NCBI RefSeq assembly: GCF_002863305.2
Contig: NZ_CP136962.1
Span: 434,001-498,000, forward strand
DNA: 64,000 bases
Source: Neisseria perflava
GTDB lineage: Bacteria; Pseudomonadota; Gammaproteobacteria; Burkholderiales; Neisseriaceae
Direction of reading: 5' to 3'
This document shows positions 21,160 to 30,536 of this stretch, one piece after another (positions within the stretch are counted from its first letter, which is position 1; each line of letters starts with the position of its first letter). A model generated the notes under the pieces. It saw only the letters and a list, made by a program, of their open reading frames with translations, searched no databases and was not told the origin of the DNA. The position numbers and the translations under genes are program-made.

Positions 21160-21171
21160 AGGCCGTCTGAA
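21160..21171. repeat. DNA uptake sequence after gatA
   Basis: Single AGGCCGTCTGAA, 23 bases after the gatA stop and upstream of the TRIC-family gene. Confidence 0.8.
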
Positions 21172-21234
21172 AATAAACCATATAAAAGTGCCTGAATGTA
21201 TTGAGGTGCTGCATATTGTAGATATTTAAAAATC

Positions 21235-21855
21235 ATGACAGCCACCGACTTCATTCAAATCATTGGGACAGCTGCGTTTGCCATTTCCGGCTATTTGGTC
21301 GGCTACAACAAGCGGTTGGATGTACTCGGTGTCGTCATTACTGCGTTACTGACGGCTGTTGGCGGCGGCATGATACGCGATGGTTTGGTCGGCCGGATTC
21401 CGCAAGTGTTTTTGCAAACCGATGCGCTGATAGTCGTGTTTGCCACGCTTGCCATTGCATGGTTGATAAGGGTGCAACGTTATCGCAGCACCTATTTGGC
21501 CGCTGCTTTTATTATTGCCGATGCCATCGGTTTGGCAGCGTTCAGTATTACCGGTGCACAAATCGGTATGGCTTTGCAGCTTAATTTGTTCGGCGTTATT
21601 TCTTTGGCTTTTGTGACTGCCGTTGGCGGCGGTATTGCGCGCGATATTTTGGTCAATGATGTGCCGATGATTTTGCGCACCGACCTTTACGGCAGCGTAG
21701 CCATTTTGATTGGTGGGCTGATTTATCTGTTCGGACATTTGGGCTGGATTAATATTTTTACGTTAAACCTGCTTTTTGCCGGCGGATTGTTGTTTCGCCT
21801 GACTGCATACCGTTTCCATTGGCAACTGCCTGGTTTCCAACGTCGCAGGAAATAA
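21235..21855 (+). CDS. TRIC-type cation channel family protein (UPF0126)
   Basis: This is a 206-residue inner-membrane protein with about seven hydrophobic segments. It has two repeats of the UPF0126 signature: GVVITALLTAVGGGMIRD with GRIPQVF, and GVISLAFVTAVGGGIARD with DVPMILR. Bacterial and archaeal members form trimeric cation channels homologous to eukaryotic TRIC channels. The substrate here is not known. It lies between gatA and gatB on the same strand but has flanking DUS elements, so it may be transcribed separately. Confidence 0.85.
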   Translation: MTATDFIQIIGTAAFAISGYLVGYNKRLDVLGVVITALLTAVGGGMIRDGLVGRIPQVFLQTDALIVVFATLAIAWLIRVQRYRSTYLAAAFIIADAIGLAAFSITGAQIGMALQLNLFGVISLAFVTAVGGGIARDILVNDVPMILRTDLYGSVAILIGGLIYLFGHLGWINIFTLNLLFAGGLLFRLTAYRFHWQLPGFQRRRK

Positions 21856-21864
21856 ACTTATCTT

Positions 21865-21904
21865 ACAGACGGCCTGTTATGGTTTCTTATTTAGGCCGTC
21901 TGAA
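21865..21904 (+). terminator. Imperfect DUS hairpin before gatB
   Basis: CAGACGGCCT near 21866-21875 pairs with the forward DUS at 21893-21904. It lies between the channel gene and gatB. Confidence 0.45.
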
Positions 21905-21955
21905 AAACGAATCACTCATTTAACCGATTAACTTTTTTTCGACAGAAAGACCCTT

Positions 21956-23386
21956 ATGACTTGGGAAACCGTAATCGGACTGGAAATCCACGTCCAACTC
22001 AACACCCAATCCAAAATCTTCAGCGGCGCATCCACTGCATTCGGTGCTGAACCTAATGCCCACGCCAGCGTGGTTGAGTGTGCGTTGCCGGGCGTATTGC
22101 CGGTAATGAACCGCGAAGTCGTCGAAAAAGCCATCAAACTCGGGTTGGCTTTGGATGCGAAAATCAATCAGAAAAACGTGTTCGACCGTAAAAACTATTT
22201 TTATCCTGATTTACCAAAAGGCTATCAAATCAGCCAGTTGGATTTGCCGATTGTTGAACACGGCAAACTGGAAATCGTAGTGGGCGATGAGGTTAAAACC
22301 ATCAATGTTACCCGTGCGCACATGGAAGAAGATGCGGGTAAATCCGTACATGAAGGTTTGAACGGTGCTACCGGTATCGACTTGAACCGTGCCGGTACGC
22401 CTTTGTTGGAAGTTGTCTCCGAGCCTGAAATGCGTTCCGCAGCCGAAGCTGTGGCATATGCTAAAGCGTTGCATGGTTTAGTGACTTGGCTGGATATTTG
22501 CGACGGTAATATGGCGGAAGGTTCGTTCCGTGTTGATGCCAACGTTTCTGTACGTCCAAAAGGTCAGGCCGAGTTCGGTACACGCCGTGAAATCAAAAAC
22601 CTCAACTCTTTCCGCTTCTTGGAACAAGCCATCAATTATGAAGTGGAAGCGCAAATCGAAATTTTGGAAGATGGTGGTAAAGTACAGCAGGCAACCATGT
22701 TGTTTGACCCTGAAAAAGGTGAAACCCGTGTGATGCGTTTGAAAGAAGATGCGCACGATTACCGCTATTTCCCTGACCCGGATTTGCTGCCGGTCATTAT
22801 TTCAGACGGCCAATTGCAAAAAGCCAAAGAGCAAATGCCTGAATTGCCACATGAAATGGCAGCGCGTTTTGTTGCCGATTACGGCGTGTCTGACTATGAT
22901 GCGCGCCTGTTGACTGCCAGCCGCGTTCAAGCTGCCTATTTTGAAGAAGCAGCCAAAGCCTGCGGCCAAGGTAAATTGACGGCGAACTGGATGAACGGTG
23001 AGCTTGCCGCTACCTTGAACAAAGAAGGTTTGGAATTGGCTGAAAGCCCGATTACAGCTTCACGTCTTGCCGAGTTGGTTGCTAAAGTTGCAGATGGAAC
23101 ATTAAGCAGCAAACTGGCGAAAAAAGCTTTTGAAGCAATGTGGGCTGAGCCTGAAGCAGGTATTGCTGAAATCATCGAAAAACATGGTTTGCAACAGATT
23201 ACCGATACTGGCGCAATTGAAGCTATGGTGGATGAAGTGCTGGCAAACAATGCGAAAGCCGTTGAGCAATTCCGTTCCGGTAATGAGAAAGCCTTGAATG
23301 CGATTGTCGGTCAAGTGATGAAAGCAAGTAAAGGCAAGGCCAATCCGGCTCAGGTTCAAGAGCTGATTAAAGCTAAATTAGCTTGA
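21956..23386 (+). CDS. gatB: Asp-tRNA(Asn)/Glu-tRNA(Gln) amidotransferase subunit B
   Basis: GatB binds and phosphorylates the misacylated tRNA. The 476-residue protein has the N-terminal GatB signature [34 protein letters not shown] and the family signature [30 protein letters not shown] and a C-terminal YqeY-like helical domain ([20 protein letters not shown]) complete it. One in-frame reverse DUS near 22801 encodes ISDGQ. Confidence 0.96.
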   Translation: MTWETVIGLEIHVQLNTQSKIFSGASTAFGAEPNAHASVVECALPGVLPVMNREVVEKAIKLGLALDAKINQKNVFDRKNYFYPDLPKGYQISQLDLPIVEHGKLEIVVGDEVKTINVTRAHMEEDAGKSVHEGLNGATGIDLNRAGTPLLEVVSEPEMRSAAEAVAYAKALHGLVTWLDICDGNMAEGSFRVDANVSVRPKGQAEFGTRREIKNLNSFRFLEQAINYEVEAQIEILEDGGKVQQATMLFDPEKGETRVMRLKEDAHDYRYFPDPDLLPVIISDGQLQKAKEQMPELPHEMAARFVADYGVSDYDARLLTASRVQAAYFEEAAKACGQGKLTANWMNGELAATLNKEGLELAESPITASRLAELVAKVADGTLSSKLAKKAFEAMWAEPEAGIAEIIEKHGLQQITDTGAIEAMVDEVLANNAKAVEQFRSGNEKALNAIVGQVMKASKGKANPAQVQELIKAKLA

Positions 23387-23396
23387 TAGATAGGAC

Positions 23397-23449
23397 AGGC
23401 CGTCTGAAAAATAGGTCTTATTTTTCAGACGGCCTTTATTTTGATTCTA
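23397..23449 (+). terminator. DUS-pair terminator of gatB
   Basis: Forward DUS (23397-23408) and reverse DUS (23434-23445) flank a 25-base loop and are followed by TTATTTTG. Confidence 0.6.
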
Positions 23450-23466
23450 AAATTATTCTAAATACC

Positions 23467-24471
23467 ATGACACATACTATTACTTTACCAGATCAAACTA
23501 CATTTACGGCAAACGAGGATGAGACCGTTCTTGCCGCTGCGACCCGTCAGAATTTAAATCTGCCCCATTCTTGTAAAAATGGCGCCTGCAGACAATGTAA
23601 GGCCGAGTTGATTAGTGGCGAATTTGAAATGGGCAAGCATATTGATAAAGCCATCAGTGAAGAAGAAAAAGCACAGGGCAAAGTGTTATTGTGTTGTACC
23701 ACTGCGAAGAGCGACCTCAAAATCAATGTGCCAGGTTTTAATCAAAATGCTTTGCCGGTGCGCACTTTGCCTGTACGCATTGAAACGATTGAAATCAAAC
23801 ATGATGTTGCTTTGTTGCGATTGGCTTTGCCTAAAGCGCCGTCATTTGCATTTTATGCCGGACAATATATTGATTTGCTGCTTCCCGGCAATATCAGTCG
23901 CAGCTATTCAATTGCCAATTCTCCTGACCAAGAAGGTGTTTTGGACCTGCATATCCGCAAACGTGAAAACGGCGTATGCTCAGAAATGATTTTTGGTGCC
24001 GAGCCTAAAATCAAAGAAAAAGGCATTGTCCGCGTTAAAGGTCCATTGGGTACGTTTACTTTGCAAAAAGGCAGCGATAAACCGATTGTTTTGTTGGCAA
24101 CGGGTACAGGTTACGCACCTATCCGCAGTATCTTGCTTGATTTGATTCATCAGAATAGCGAACGTCCGGTTCATTTTTACTGGGGAGCACGTCAGCAGGA
24201 GGATTTGTACGCATTGGAAGAAGCAGAAGCATTAATAGGCCGTCTGAAAAATGCAAAATTTTCGCCTGTTCTTTCTAAGCCTAATTCCGATTGGAAAGGG
24301 GAGAATGGATACGTGCAAAATGTTGCCGCACAAAATTATCCTGATATGGGGCAATATGAAGTTTATGCTTGCGGGTCACCAGCCATGACGGAGAATGCGC
24401 AAAGTTTGCTGACTCAAAATTGCGCTTTACCGGAAGATGCCTTCTTCTGTGATGCTTTTTCACCGGCATAG
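23467..24471 (+). CDS. 2Fe-2S flavoprotein NAD(P)H reductase
   Basis: This fusion joins an N-terminal plant-type ferredoxin (2Fe-2S ligands in CKNGACRQC plus LCCTT) to a ferredoxin-NADP reductase-like module. The latter has RSYSIANSPDQEG for FAD and LLATGTGYAPIRSILLDL for NAD(P)H. It ends in the typical YACGSPAM and CDAF motifs. The layout matches CDP-6-deoxy-glucoseen reductase (AscD-like) and oxygenase reductase components. I start at ATG 23467 (MTHTITLPDQ, 334 residues); the frame upstream overlaps the gatB terminator. The electron acceptor is unknown and no oxygenase gene is adjacent. Confidence 0.85.
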   Translation: MTHTITLPDQTTFTANEDETVLAAATRQNLNLPHSCKNGACRQCKAELISGEFEMGKHIDKAISEEEKAQGKVLLCCTTAKSDLKINVPGFNQNALPVRTLPVRIETIEIKHDVALLRLALPKAPSFAFYAGQYIDLLLPGNISRSYSIANSPDQEGVLDLHIRKRENGVCSEMIFGAEPKIKEKGIVRVKGPLGTFTLQKGSDKPIVLLATGTGYAPIRSILLDLIHQNSERPVHFYWGARQQEDLYALEEAEALIGRLKNAKFSPVLSKPNSDWKGENGYVQNVAAQNYPDMGQYEVYACGSPAMTENAQSLLTQNCALPEDAFFCDAFSPA

Positions 24472-24547
24472 GAATATATTTTACGGAATTCATATGTTTG
24501 GATAAGGGTATTTAGCATAGGGTTTGACGACAATTCGTTTGAAGAAG

Positions 24548-24575
24548 AGAGTGTGTTTTTGCACACTCTTTTTTT
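24548..24575 (+). terminator. Intrinsic terminator of flavoreductase gene
   Basis: AGAGTGTG (24548-24555), a 6-base loop and CACACTCT (24562-24569) are followed by a run of T. It is a classical non-DUS terminator. Confidence 0.8.
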
Positions 24576-24667
24576 ATACAGTAATTTTCAAAAAATATTT
24601 TTATCTTTAAGTAAAGACTATTCTGTTTGTTATCAAACATTAACTTGATTATCTATCATCAAGAAAA

Positions 24668-24694
24668 AGGCCGTCTGAATCTTTCAGACGGCCT
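24668..24694 (-). terminator. DUS-pair terminator of mltD
   Basis: Forward DUS (24668-24679) and reverse DUS (24683-24694) with a 3-base loop lie just downstream of the minus-strand mltD gene. Confidence 0.75.
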
Positions 24695-24711
24695 TTGTTT
24701 TAAAGATAATA

Positions 24712-26820
24712 TTAGCTACCAATCAGTTTCAAACGTTGACCGGGAGATACGGTACGGGTATTGCGGTTCCAACGGCGGATATCGTTAATATCAACATTGA
24801 AACGGCTGGCGATGGTGTTCAGGGTATCGCCTTTACGTACAGTGTAGGAAACGTTTTGAACCGGGTTGCTGCGGACTTTTGCCGGAGCAGCTGTAACACG
24901 GAGGATTTGGCCTTTTTTGATATTGTTGCCTTTGATGTTGTTGGCAATAATCAAATCGGCTACGCTCAGGTTATAGCGTTTGGAGATATTAAACAATGTA
25001 TCGCCATCTGCCACACGGTGGGTATCCACTGCAAGTGCTGCGGTTTGTGTGTTTTGTTGGCCATTTACACGTGCAAGACGTGCATTGATGCGTTGTTGTT
25101 GTTTAGCGGTATTGGCTGCGATACGTGCGGCACGAGCGCTTTCAGCAGTAACAACAGTTTGAACTTGTTTGGCTTCAGAAGTCGCTTCAGCAACAGTTGC
25201 TGCAGGTTCCTCCGCAGGTTGGCTTTGTACCAAAGCCATCAGGTCATCACGCTCTTCTTGAACCGGAGCAACAGCAACAGATTCAACTGCTGGAGTAGGG
25301 GCTACATCGTTTGCGGCAACAGTCGGCGCGGTCAAGTCTGCAGGGATGGCTGATTTGGGCGCTTCTGTAACATTTTTAGCAATGGTCTCGGTAGTCGCAT
25401 GGGTCATGGCTGCAACTGGAGCAGGCACTTCCGCATTTGCAACTTGAGTTTGGGCTTTGGTTTCTGTTACCACTACGGAAGTAACGTTTTCAGTTTTGCT
25501 GCGTGCAATAAAGTCAACCGGTTTGCTGGACTGTGGAACAACAGGAGCAACAATATTGGTCACAGTAGTTTGAGCAACTTTAACCGGTTCTGCTACGCTG
25601 GAAGCAATAATCGGAGACATAGCCGGCATATTGGATTGGTAAGTATCCGGAGTATTGTCTTTGTCGATAAAGTTAATAATGTCTTGACTTTGGGTAGCTG
25701 AGTTTTTAGCCACCAAAATGCTGCGGCCTTCAGAAATGGCGCTACCGCTCAGGCCGTTGAGGCGCTTGAGTTCGGCTACGCTCATGCCGGTATCGTTGGC
25801 GATGGCATTAAGCTTTTTGTTACCCAAAGAAGTATAAATATCCCAAGACATCAGGGTATCTGGATTTGCATTGCGGTAGTTCTTCTCAAATGCAGAAACC
25901 GCAGAAACCGGCAACAACAGACGACGGTTGTTTTTAGGGATGAATACCGGAGCATTGAAACCTGGGTTGAGTGCCAACAGTTCGCTTTCGCTGATGTTTG
26001 CAAAACGAGCAATTGTGCTGTTATCAATAGGTTTGTCGATGCTGACAGATTTGAAATACGGCTGATTGCTGATTTCGCTGATATTCATGCCAAAAGTTTG
26101 CGGATTGGCAACGATATTACGGACGGCCAAGAGTTTTGGAACGTAATTGCGTGTTTCGTTCGGCATACGCAGATTTTCGTATGTCGGTTCCAAACCTTGC
26201 GCGCGGGCGCGGTTGACAGCGCGTCCGACATTACCTTCGCCCCAGTTGTAAGCGGCAAGCGCCAAAGACCAGTCGCCGAACATACCGTGCAGGTATTGCA
26301 GGTAGTTCAATGCGGCATCGGTAGCGGCGTAAATATCGTGGCGGCCGTCATACAAAGGCGTTTTTTCCAAGCCGAAGTGGCGGCCGGTAGCCGGCATAAA
26401 TTGCCACAGGCCGGATGCGCCGACGTGTGATTTGGCTTTGGTTACGAATGCGCTTTCAATGAAAGGCAACAAAGCAATTTCGGCGGGCATATTGCGTTTT
26501 TTAACTTCATTGGCAATATGGTACATATAAGGTTTGCTGCGGGAGATGGTGCGGTCGAAATATGCACTGTTTGCAGCAAATTTGTTTTCATGGCGGCGAA
26601 CCAGTTCTGTGTTGACTTCGTTGATGCGGAAGTCTTTACGCAACGATGCCCATAAGCTGCCGGAGCCGAAGGTTTGTGCTTTGGCTTGGTCAAGCAGGGC
26701 GGAGTTGAGGCGCATCATGGCCATGCCGACTTGGTTGGGCGTAGCGTTTTGCGCATAGGCTGTGGCGGAAACCGCCGACAGGCTTGAAATGGTCAGAGCG
26801 ATGGTTTTTAGTTTTGCCAT
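24712..26820 (-). CDS. mltD: Membrane-bound lytic murein transglycosylase D-like, LysM
   Basis: This lytic transglycosylase cleaves peptidoglycan in the periplasm. A signal peptide (MAKLKTIALTISSLSAVSA, cut near AYA-QN) is followed by an SLT domain with IALLPFIESAFVTKAKS (catalytic Glu), SGLWQFMPATGRHFGL and LALAAYNWGEGNV. A LysM-like segment near residues 345-375 comes next, then a long Ala/Val/Thr-rich low-complexity linker. Two C-terminal LysM domains (VADGDTLFNISKRYNLSVAD and YTVRKGDTLNTIASRFNVDI) complete the 702 residues. The start at 26820 is chosen because it gives the clean signal peptide. No lipobox is visible, unlike E. coli MltD. Confidence 0.92.
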   Translation of the reverse strand: MAKLKTIALTISSLSAVSATAYAQNATPNQVGMAMMRLNSALLDQAKAQTFGSGSLWASLRKDFRINEVNTELVRRHENKFAANSAYFDRTISRSKPYMYHIANEVKKRNMPAEIALLPFIESAFVTKAKSHVGASGLWQFMPATGRHFGLEKTPLYDGRHDIYAATDAALNYLQYLHGMFGDWSLALAAYNWGEGNVGRAVNRARAQGLEPTYENLRMPNETRNYVPKLLAVRNIVANPQTFGMNISEISNQPYFKSVSIDKPIDNSTIARFANISESELLALNPGFNAPVFIPKNNRRLLLPVSAVSAFEKNYRNANPDTLMSWDIYTSLGNKKLNAIANDTGMSVAELKRLNGLSGSAISEGRSILVAKNSATQSQDIINFIDKDNTPDTYQSNMPAMSPIIASSVAEPVKVAQTTVTNIVAPVVPQSSKPVDFIARSKTENVTSVVVTETKAQTQVANAEVPAPVAAMTHATTETIAKNVTEAPKSAIPADLTAPTVAANDVAPTPAVESVAVAPVQEERDDLMALVQSQPAEEPAATVAEATSEAKQVQTVVTAESARAARIAANTAKQQQRINARLARVNGQQNTQTAALAVDTHRVADGDTLFNISKRYNLSVADLIIANNIKGNNIKKGQILRVTAAPAKVRSNPVQNVSYTVRKGDTLNTIASRFNVDINDIRRWNRNTRTVSPGQRLKLIGS

Positions 26821-26976
26821 AGTAAATAAAGTTATCAAATATATAATAAAATTTCGTCTTTTTGATAGTATCGTTTCAGCATTTAAACGTCAAGTCGAGC
26901 AGGGAATTTGTTTGTGTGATGTGGCCGTGGTGTTAAAATTCTGTCACACAAGTCGGGATGCATAGGGGAGCCTTTA

Positions 26977-27636
26977 ATGGAAACTTTTTTTATGCAAACG
27001 CCAATGGGACAATATCTTGCTCAAAAAGAGGCGGATTTTTTCAGACGGCATTTGCAGTATTTGAATAGGCAAGTGGCGGTTCAATTGGGCGGTATATGGC
27101 AGAGGCCGTCTGAAAATATGATTGTGGTGCCTCGCGATGTGCGGATGAATGCTGAAATGTTGGCATTTGAAACGCATTCCGTGGATGTGTTATTGATGCC
27201 TCATCTTTTGGAAGTTTCATCTGCAGATTTGGTGTTGCAAGAGGCGTTTAGGATATTAAAACCTGAAGGCAGGTTGATTTTGACGGGGTTCAACCCTAAA
27301 TCTTTGTGGGGATTAAGCTCTTGGTTTGATGGGGAAAAGCTGCCTTTGAAATCTCAATGCTTGGCTCTGGCTGAGTTGAAACGAAAAATTGCGGATATTG
27401 GTTTTGAAATAGAATATGGGCAGTTTATGGATTATCTGCCTGCTGTGAATTCGCCTTCTGCTTTGAAGTTTTGGCGGTTTATGGAAAAGGCAGGGGATAG
27501 GTGGTGGCCGCAGTGTGCAGCGGTTTATGGGATGGTGTTAACGAAACATTTGGTTGGTGTCCATCCTTTGCCTGAATTGGAATCTGCATTCGATGGCAAT
27601 ACGGTTGCTTTAAGTACGGCACGTTTGGCCGAATAG
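26977..27636 (+). CDS. SAM-dependent methyltransferase-like protein
   Basis: The 219-residue protein resembles class I methyltransferases of the methyltransf_11 type. SVDVLLMPHLLEVSSADLVL and EAFRILKPEGRLILTGFNP correspond to the region after motif II and to motif IV/post-IV. The usual glycine-rich SAM motif I is poorly preserved: the equivalent stretch VAVQLGGIWQR lacks the acidic-GxGxG pattern. Two DUS copies lie in frame (27039-27050, 27102-27113). The substrate is unknown. mutM follows after 43 bases and a DUS. RBS GGAG precedes the ATG. Confidence 0.75.
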   Translation: METFFMQTPMGQYLAQKEADFFRRHLQYLNRQVAVQLGGIWQRPSENMIVVPRDVRMNAEMLAFETHSVDVLLMPHLLEVSSADLVLQEAFRILKPEGRLILTGFNPKSLWGLSSWFDGEKLPLKSQCLALAELKRKIADIGFEIEYGQFMDYLPAVNSPSALKFWRFMEKAGDRWWPQCAAVYGMVLTKHLVGVHPLPELESAFDGNTVALSTARLAE

Positions 27637-27638
27637 TT

Positions 27639-27650
27639 TTCAGACGGCCT
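27639..27650. repeat. DNA uptake sequence between methyltransferase gene and mutM
   Basis: Single TTCAGACGGCCT two bases after the methyltransferase stop and 29 bases before mutM. Confidence 0.8.
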
Positions 27651-27679
27651 ATATATAATGATGAATTTGGAGAATAACG

Positions 27680-28507
27680 ATGCCTGAATTACCTGAAGTG
27701 GAAACGACTTTACGCGGAATCGCGCCTCATATTGATGGCAAAAAGATAAAAAAAGTCATTATTCGCCAGTTTAAATTGAGATGGCCTATCCATCCGAACT
27801 TGGCGCAAATTTTGGTCGGGCGCAAAGTTTTGGCATGCAGCCGGCGTGCGAAGTATTTGATTATTACTTTTGAAACGGGTATTTTACTTATTCATTTGGG
27901 TATGTCCGGCAGTTTGCGGATTTTTACCGCCGATGATGAGCGTATCGCCACTCCGGATAAACATGATCATTTAGATTTTGTATTTGATGACGGCACCGTA
28001 TTGCGTTATCACGATCCGCGTAAATTTGGTGCGGTATTGTGGTATGAAGGTATTGCCGAACATCATCCGCTGTTGGAAAAGTTGGGACCAGAGCCGCTCT
28101 CGGACGATTTTGATGCAAATTACTTGTATCAGAAATTGAAAACCCAAAAGCGTGCAGTTAAATTAGCACTGATGGATAATGCGGTGGTGGTTGGCGTCGG
28201 CAATATTTATGCGAATGAAAGTCTGTTTAAGGCGGGTATTTCGCCATTGCGTCCGTCAAATAAGCTGACCAAGAAAGAATGCGCATTATTGGTGGAAACC
28301 GTTAAAGCGGTTCTGCTGAGGGCAATTGCAACGGGCGGCAGTACGCTGCGGGACTTTGTCAATAGCGATGGCAAAAGTGGCTATTTCCAGCAGGAATATA
28401 CGGTCTATGGCCGTCATAACGAGCCTTGCGTTCAGTGTGGCGGGTTGATTTTTAAAGAAACTTTGGGGCAGCGTGGAACATTTTATTGTCCAAATTGCCA
28501 GAAATAG
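27680..28507 (+). CDS. mutM: Formamidopyrimidine-DNA glycosylase
   Basis: MutM removes 8-oxoguanine and other oxidised purines, with AP-lyase activity. [10 protein letters not shown] gives the catalytic Pro and Glu right after the initiator Met. [10 protein letters not shown] carries the conserved lysine loop region, and [20 protein letters not shown] is the helix-two-turn-helix. The zinc finger has Cys250, Cys253, Cys270 and Cys273 (CVQC, CPNC). At 275 residues it has the standard length. Confidence 0.96.
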   Translation: MPELPEVETTLRGIAPHIDGKKIKKVIIRQFKLRWPIHPNLAQILVGRKVLACSRRAKYLIITFETGILLIHLGMSGSLRIFTADDERIATPDKHDHLDFVFDDGTVLRYHDPRKFGAVLWYEGIAEHHPLLEKLGPEPLSDDFDANYLYQKLKTQKRAVKLALMDNAVVVGVGNIYANESLFKAGISPLRPSNKLTKKECALLVETVKAVLLRAIATGGSTLRDFVNSDGKSGYFQQEYTVYGRHNEPCVQCGGLIFKETLGQRGTFYCPNCQK

Positions 28508-28508
28508 T

Positions 28509-28542
28509 TTCAGACGGCCTTAAATGTCAGAGGCCGTCTGAA
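28509..28542 (+). terminator. DUS-pair hairpin after mutM
   Basis: Reverse DUS (28509-28520) and forward DUS (28531-28542) form a 12-bp stem just after the mutM stop. Confidence 0.6.
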
Positions 28543-28571
28543 AACAATGAACACAATACAGAAGAAATTTT

Positions 28572-29357
28572 ATGTCTAAACAAAAAGCTCCTTTTTTTAA
28601 ACGTCTGAGCCGACTTTGCCGTTTGGCAGCTTGGTTATTCAGAACCGGTCGGGATTTGCGTGCCATCGATGGCAACAATGCAGAGGAACGCAATCATGCT
28701 GTGGTTGTTTTGGGAAAGGGTGCGTTGGATGCTTTGGATATCGAATTGGAAATCGGTGTACCGCCGCAAGGAAATGTAAGCGGTACTTTGGTGGTAGCCA
28801 ATCATGTATCTTGGTTGGATATTTTTGCCATGAGTGCCGTTTATCCGAGCAGTTTTATTGCGAAACAGGAAATCAGCAGCTGGCCGGTTTTGGGGAAAAT
28901 GGGTAAAAATGCCGGTACGGTGTTTATCAACCGCAATTCCCGCCGTGATGTTGAACCGATTAATCAGGCGATTTGTGCGGCATTGAAAGCAGGGCAGAAT
29001 GTAAGTTTCTTCCCCGAGGCGCGCACTTCTTCTGGCTTGGGTATTTTGCCGTTTAAAGCAGCCCTGTTTCAATCGGCTATTGATGCGAAAGCGCCGATTC
29101 AGGCGGTAACCTTACGCTATTATGATGACGAAGGACAACGGACGGATCTGCCATCCTATGCGGAGGTAAACCTGTTGCAGTCTTTATGGCGCATTGTTTC
29201 GATGAAGAAAATCCGTATCCGTTTGGATTTCTCGCCTCAATACAAACCGACAGATATGCCGGATAAGGACCGCTATGCTTTGAAGGATATTGCGGAAACA
29301 GCCATCGGCGAAATTGTGGCTTCGGATTCGCCCGTTCAGCCCTTACCTAAAAAATAA
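28572..29357 (+). CDS. Lysophospholipid acyltransferase, PlsC family
   Basis: This is a membrane-associated acyltransferase probably making phosphatidic acid from lysophosphatidic acid. The four PlsC blocks are visible: NHVSWLDIF (HX4D catalytic), [22 protein letters not shown] (the glycerophosphate-binding E) and [12 protein letters not shown]. The length is 261 residues with a hydrophobic N-terminal portion. It could be a second 1-acylglycerol-3-phosphate acyltransferase like the Nla proteins of Neisseria. The acyl donor and exact acceptor cannot be told from the sequence. Confidence 0.87.
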   Translation: MSKQKAPFFKRLSRLCRLAAWLFRTGRDLRAIDGNNAEERNHAVVVLGKGALDALDIELEIGVPPQGNVSGTLVVANHVSWLDIFAMSAVYPSSFIAKQEISSWPVLGKMGKNAGTVFINRNSRRDVEPINQAICAALKAGQNVSFFPEARTSSGLGILPFKAALFQSAIDAKAPIQAVTLRYYDDEGQRTDLPSYAEVNLLQSLWRIVSMKKIRIRLDFSPQYKPTDMPDKDRYALKDIAETAIGEIVASDSPVQPLPKK

Positions 29358-29545
29358 TTTCAGTCAGGTACTTGTTTTATTCCAGATAGCCTTCATTTAG
29401 AAGAATAGCTGTTTTCGGTTTAATTGAATTGATAGTTTGATGTAATTAATATTATTTGAACTATAAATTATACAAATCGATAAGCCTGCATTAAAATGCA
29501 AGCATTGATTCATTTCTCAAACCCGAATTTTTAAGGAGCTTAAAA

Positions 29546-30283
29546 ATGGCTTTGCAAGATCGTACCGGTCAAAAAGTACCTTCCGTAGTATTCCGCACTC
29601 GCGTTGGCGACACTTGGAAAGATGTTTCTACTGATGATTTGTTCAAAGGCAAAAAAGTAGTCGTGTTCTCTCTGCCTGGCGCATTTACTCCAACTTGCTC
29701 TTCTTCTCACCTACCACGCTACAACGAATTGTTTGGTGCGTTCAAAGAAAATGGTGTTGACGCAATCTACTGCGTATCTGTAAACGACACTTTCGTAATG
29801 AACGCTTGGGCTGCTGAAGAAGAAGCCGACAACATCTACATGATCCCTGATGGCAACGGTGAATTCACTGAAGGCATGGGCATGTTGGTTGACAAAGAAG
29901 ACTTGGGCTTCGGTAAACGCTCTTGGCGTTACTCCATGCTGGTTAACGACGGCGTGGTTGAAAAAATGTTTATCGAACCTGAAGAGCCAGGCGATCCTTT
30001 CAAAGTGTCTGACGCTGACACTATGTTGAAATACATTGCTCCTGACTGGAAAGCTCAAGAGTCTGTTGCCATCTTCACCAAACCTGGCTGCCAATTCTGC
30101 GCTAAAGCTAAAAAAGCGCTGCAAGACAAAGGCTTGTCTTACGAAGAAATCGTATTGGGCAAAGATGCAACTGTTACTTCCGTACGCGCTATTACCGGCA
30201 AGATGACTGCTCCTCAAGTATTCATCGGCGGCAAATATATCGGCGGCAGCGAAGACTTGGAAGCTTACTTGGCTAAAAACTAA
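29546..30283 (+). CDS. Hybrid peroxiredoxin-glutaredoxin
   Basis: This fusion reduces peroxides using glutathione. The N-terminal Prx5-type domain has the peroxidatic cysteine at residue 51 in [18 protein letters not shown]. The C-terminal glutaredoxin has CQFC (Cys182 and Cys185) in [14 protein letters not shown], and [20 protein letters not shown] binds glutathione. The 245-residue hybrid occurs in Neisseria, Haemophilus and relatives. Strong AAGGAG ribosome-binding site and strongly biased codons suggest high expression. The upstream 190 bases are AT-rich and may hold the promoter. Confidence 0.95.
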   Translation: MALQDRTGQKVPSVVFRTRVGDTWKDVSTDDLFKGKKVVVFSLPGAFTPTCSSSHLPRYNELFGAFKENGVDAIYCVSVNDTFVMNAWAAEEEADNIYMIPDGNGEFTEGMGMLVDKEDLGFGKRSWRYSMLVNDGVVEKMFIEPEEPGDPFKVSDADTMLKYIAPDWKAQESVAIFTKPGCQFCAKAKKALQDKGLSYEEIVLGKDATVTSVRAITGKMTAPQVFIGGKYIGGSEDLEAYLAKN

Positions 30284-30311
30284 TTGCCTGTATGCTTAAG
30301 ACGGCTTGAAA

Positions 30312-30323
30312 AGGCCGTCTGAA
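30312..30323. repeat. DNA uptake sequence after peroxiredoxin gene
   Basis: AGGCCGTCTGAA just upstream of a longer inverted repeat (30330-30387). Confidence 0.8.
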
Positions 30324-30329
30324 AGACCC

Positions 30330-30387
30330 AAATATAGAGTTATTCAGACGACGTTTGCAAATCGGCGTTCTGAATAACTCTATATTT
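30330..30387. repeat. 19-bp perfect inverted repeat
   Basis: AAATATAGAGTTATTCAGA (30330-30348) is exactly complementary to 30369-30387, with a 20-base loop. The inner ends look like decayed DUS copies (TTCAGACGACG, GTTCTGAA). There is no long T run. It may be a terminator of the peroxiredoxin gene or the remains of a small mobile repeat. Confidence 0.7.
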
Positions 30388-30471
30388 ACAAGTAGAATTT
30401 GAGATTATTGTTTTAAATCGATATTTAGATATTGGCTATTGATTTTTAAATTTTGATAGTTTATGAAGTTT

Positions 30472-30483
30472 AGGCCGTCTGAA
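30472..30483. repeat. DNA uptake sequence upstream of lpd-like gene
   Basis: Single AGGCCGTCTGAA 53 bases before the lpd-like start codon. Confidence 0.8.
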
Positions 30484-30536
30484 AACGGATAACCTGATGG
30501 CAATATCGGTTTGGATATAGACAGTAAGGATAAAAT

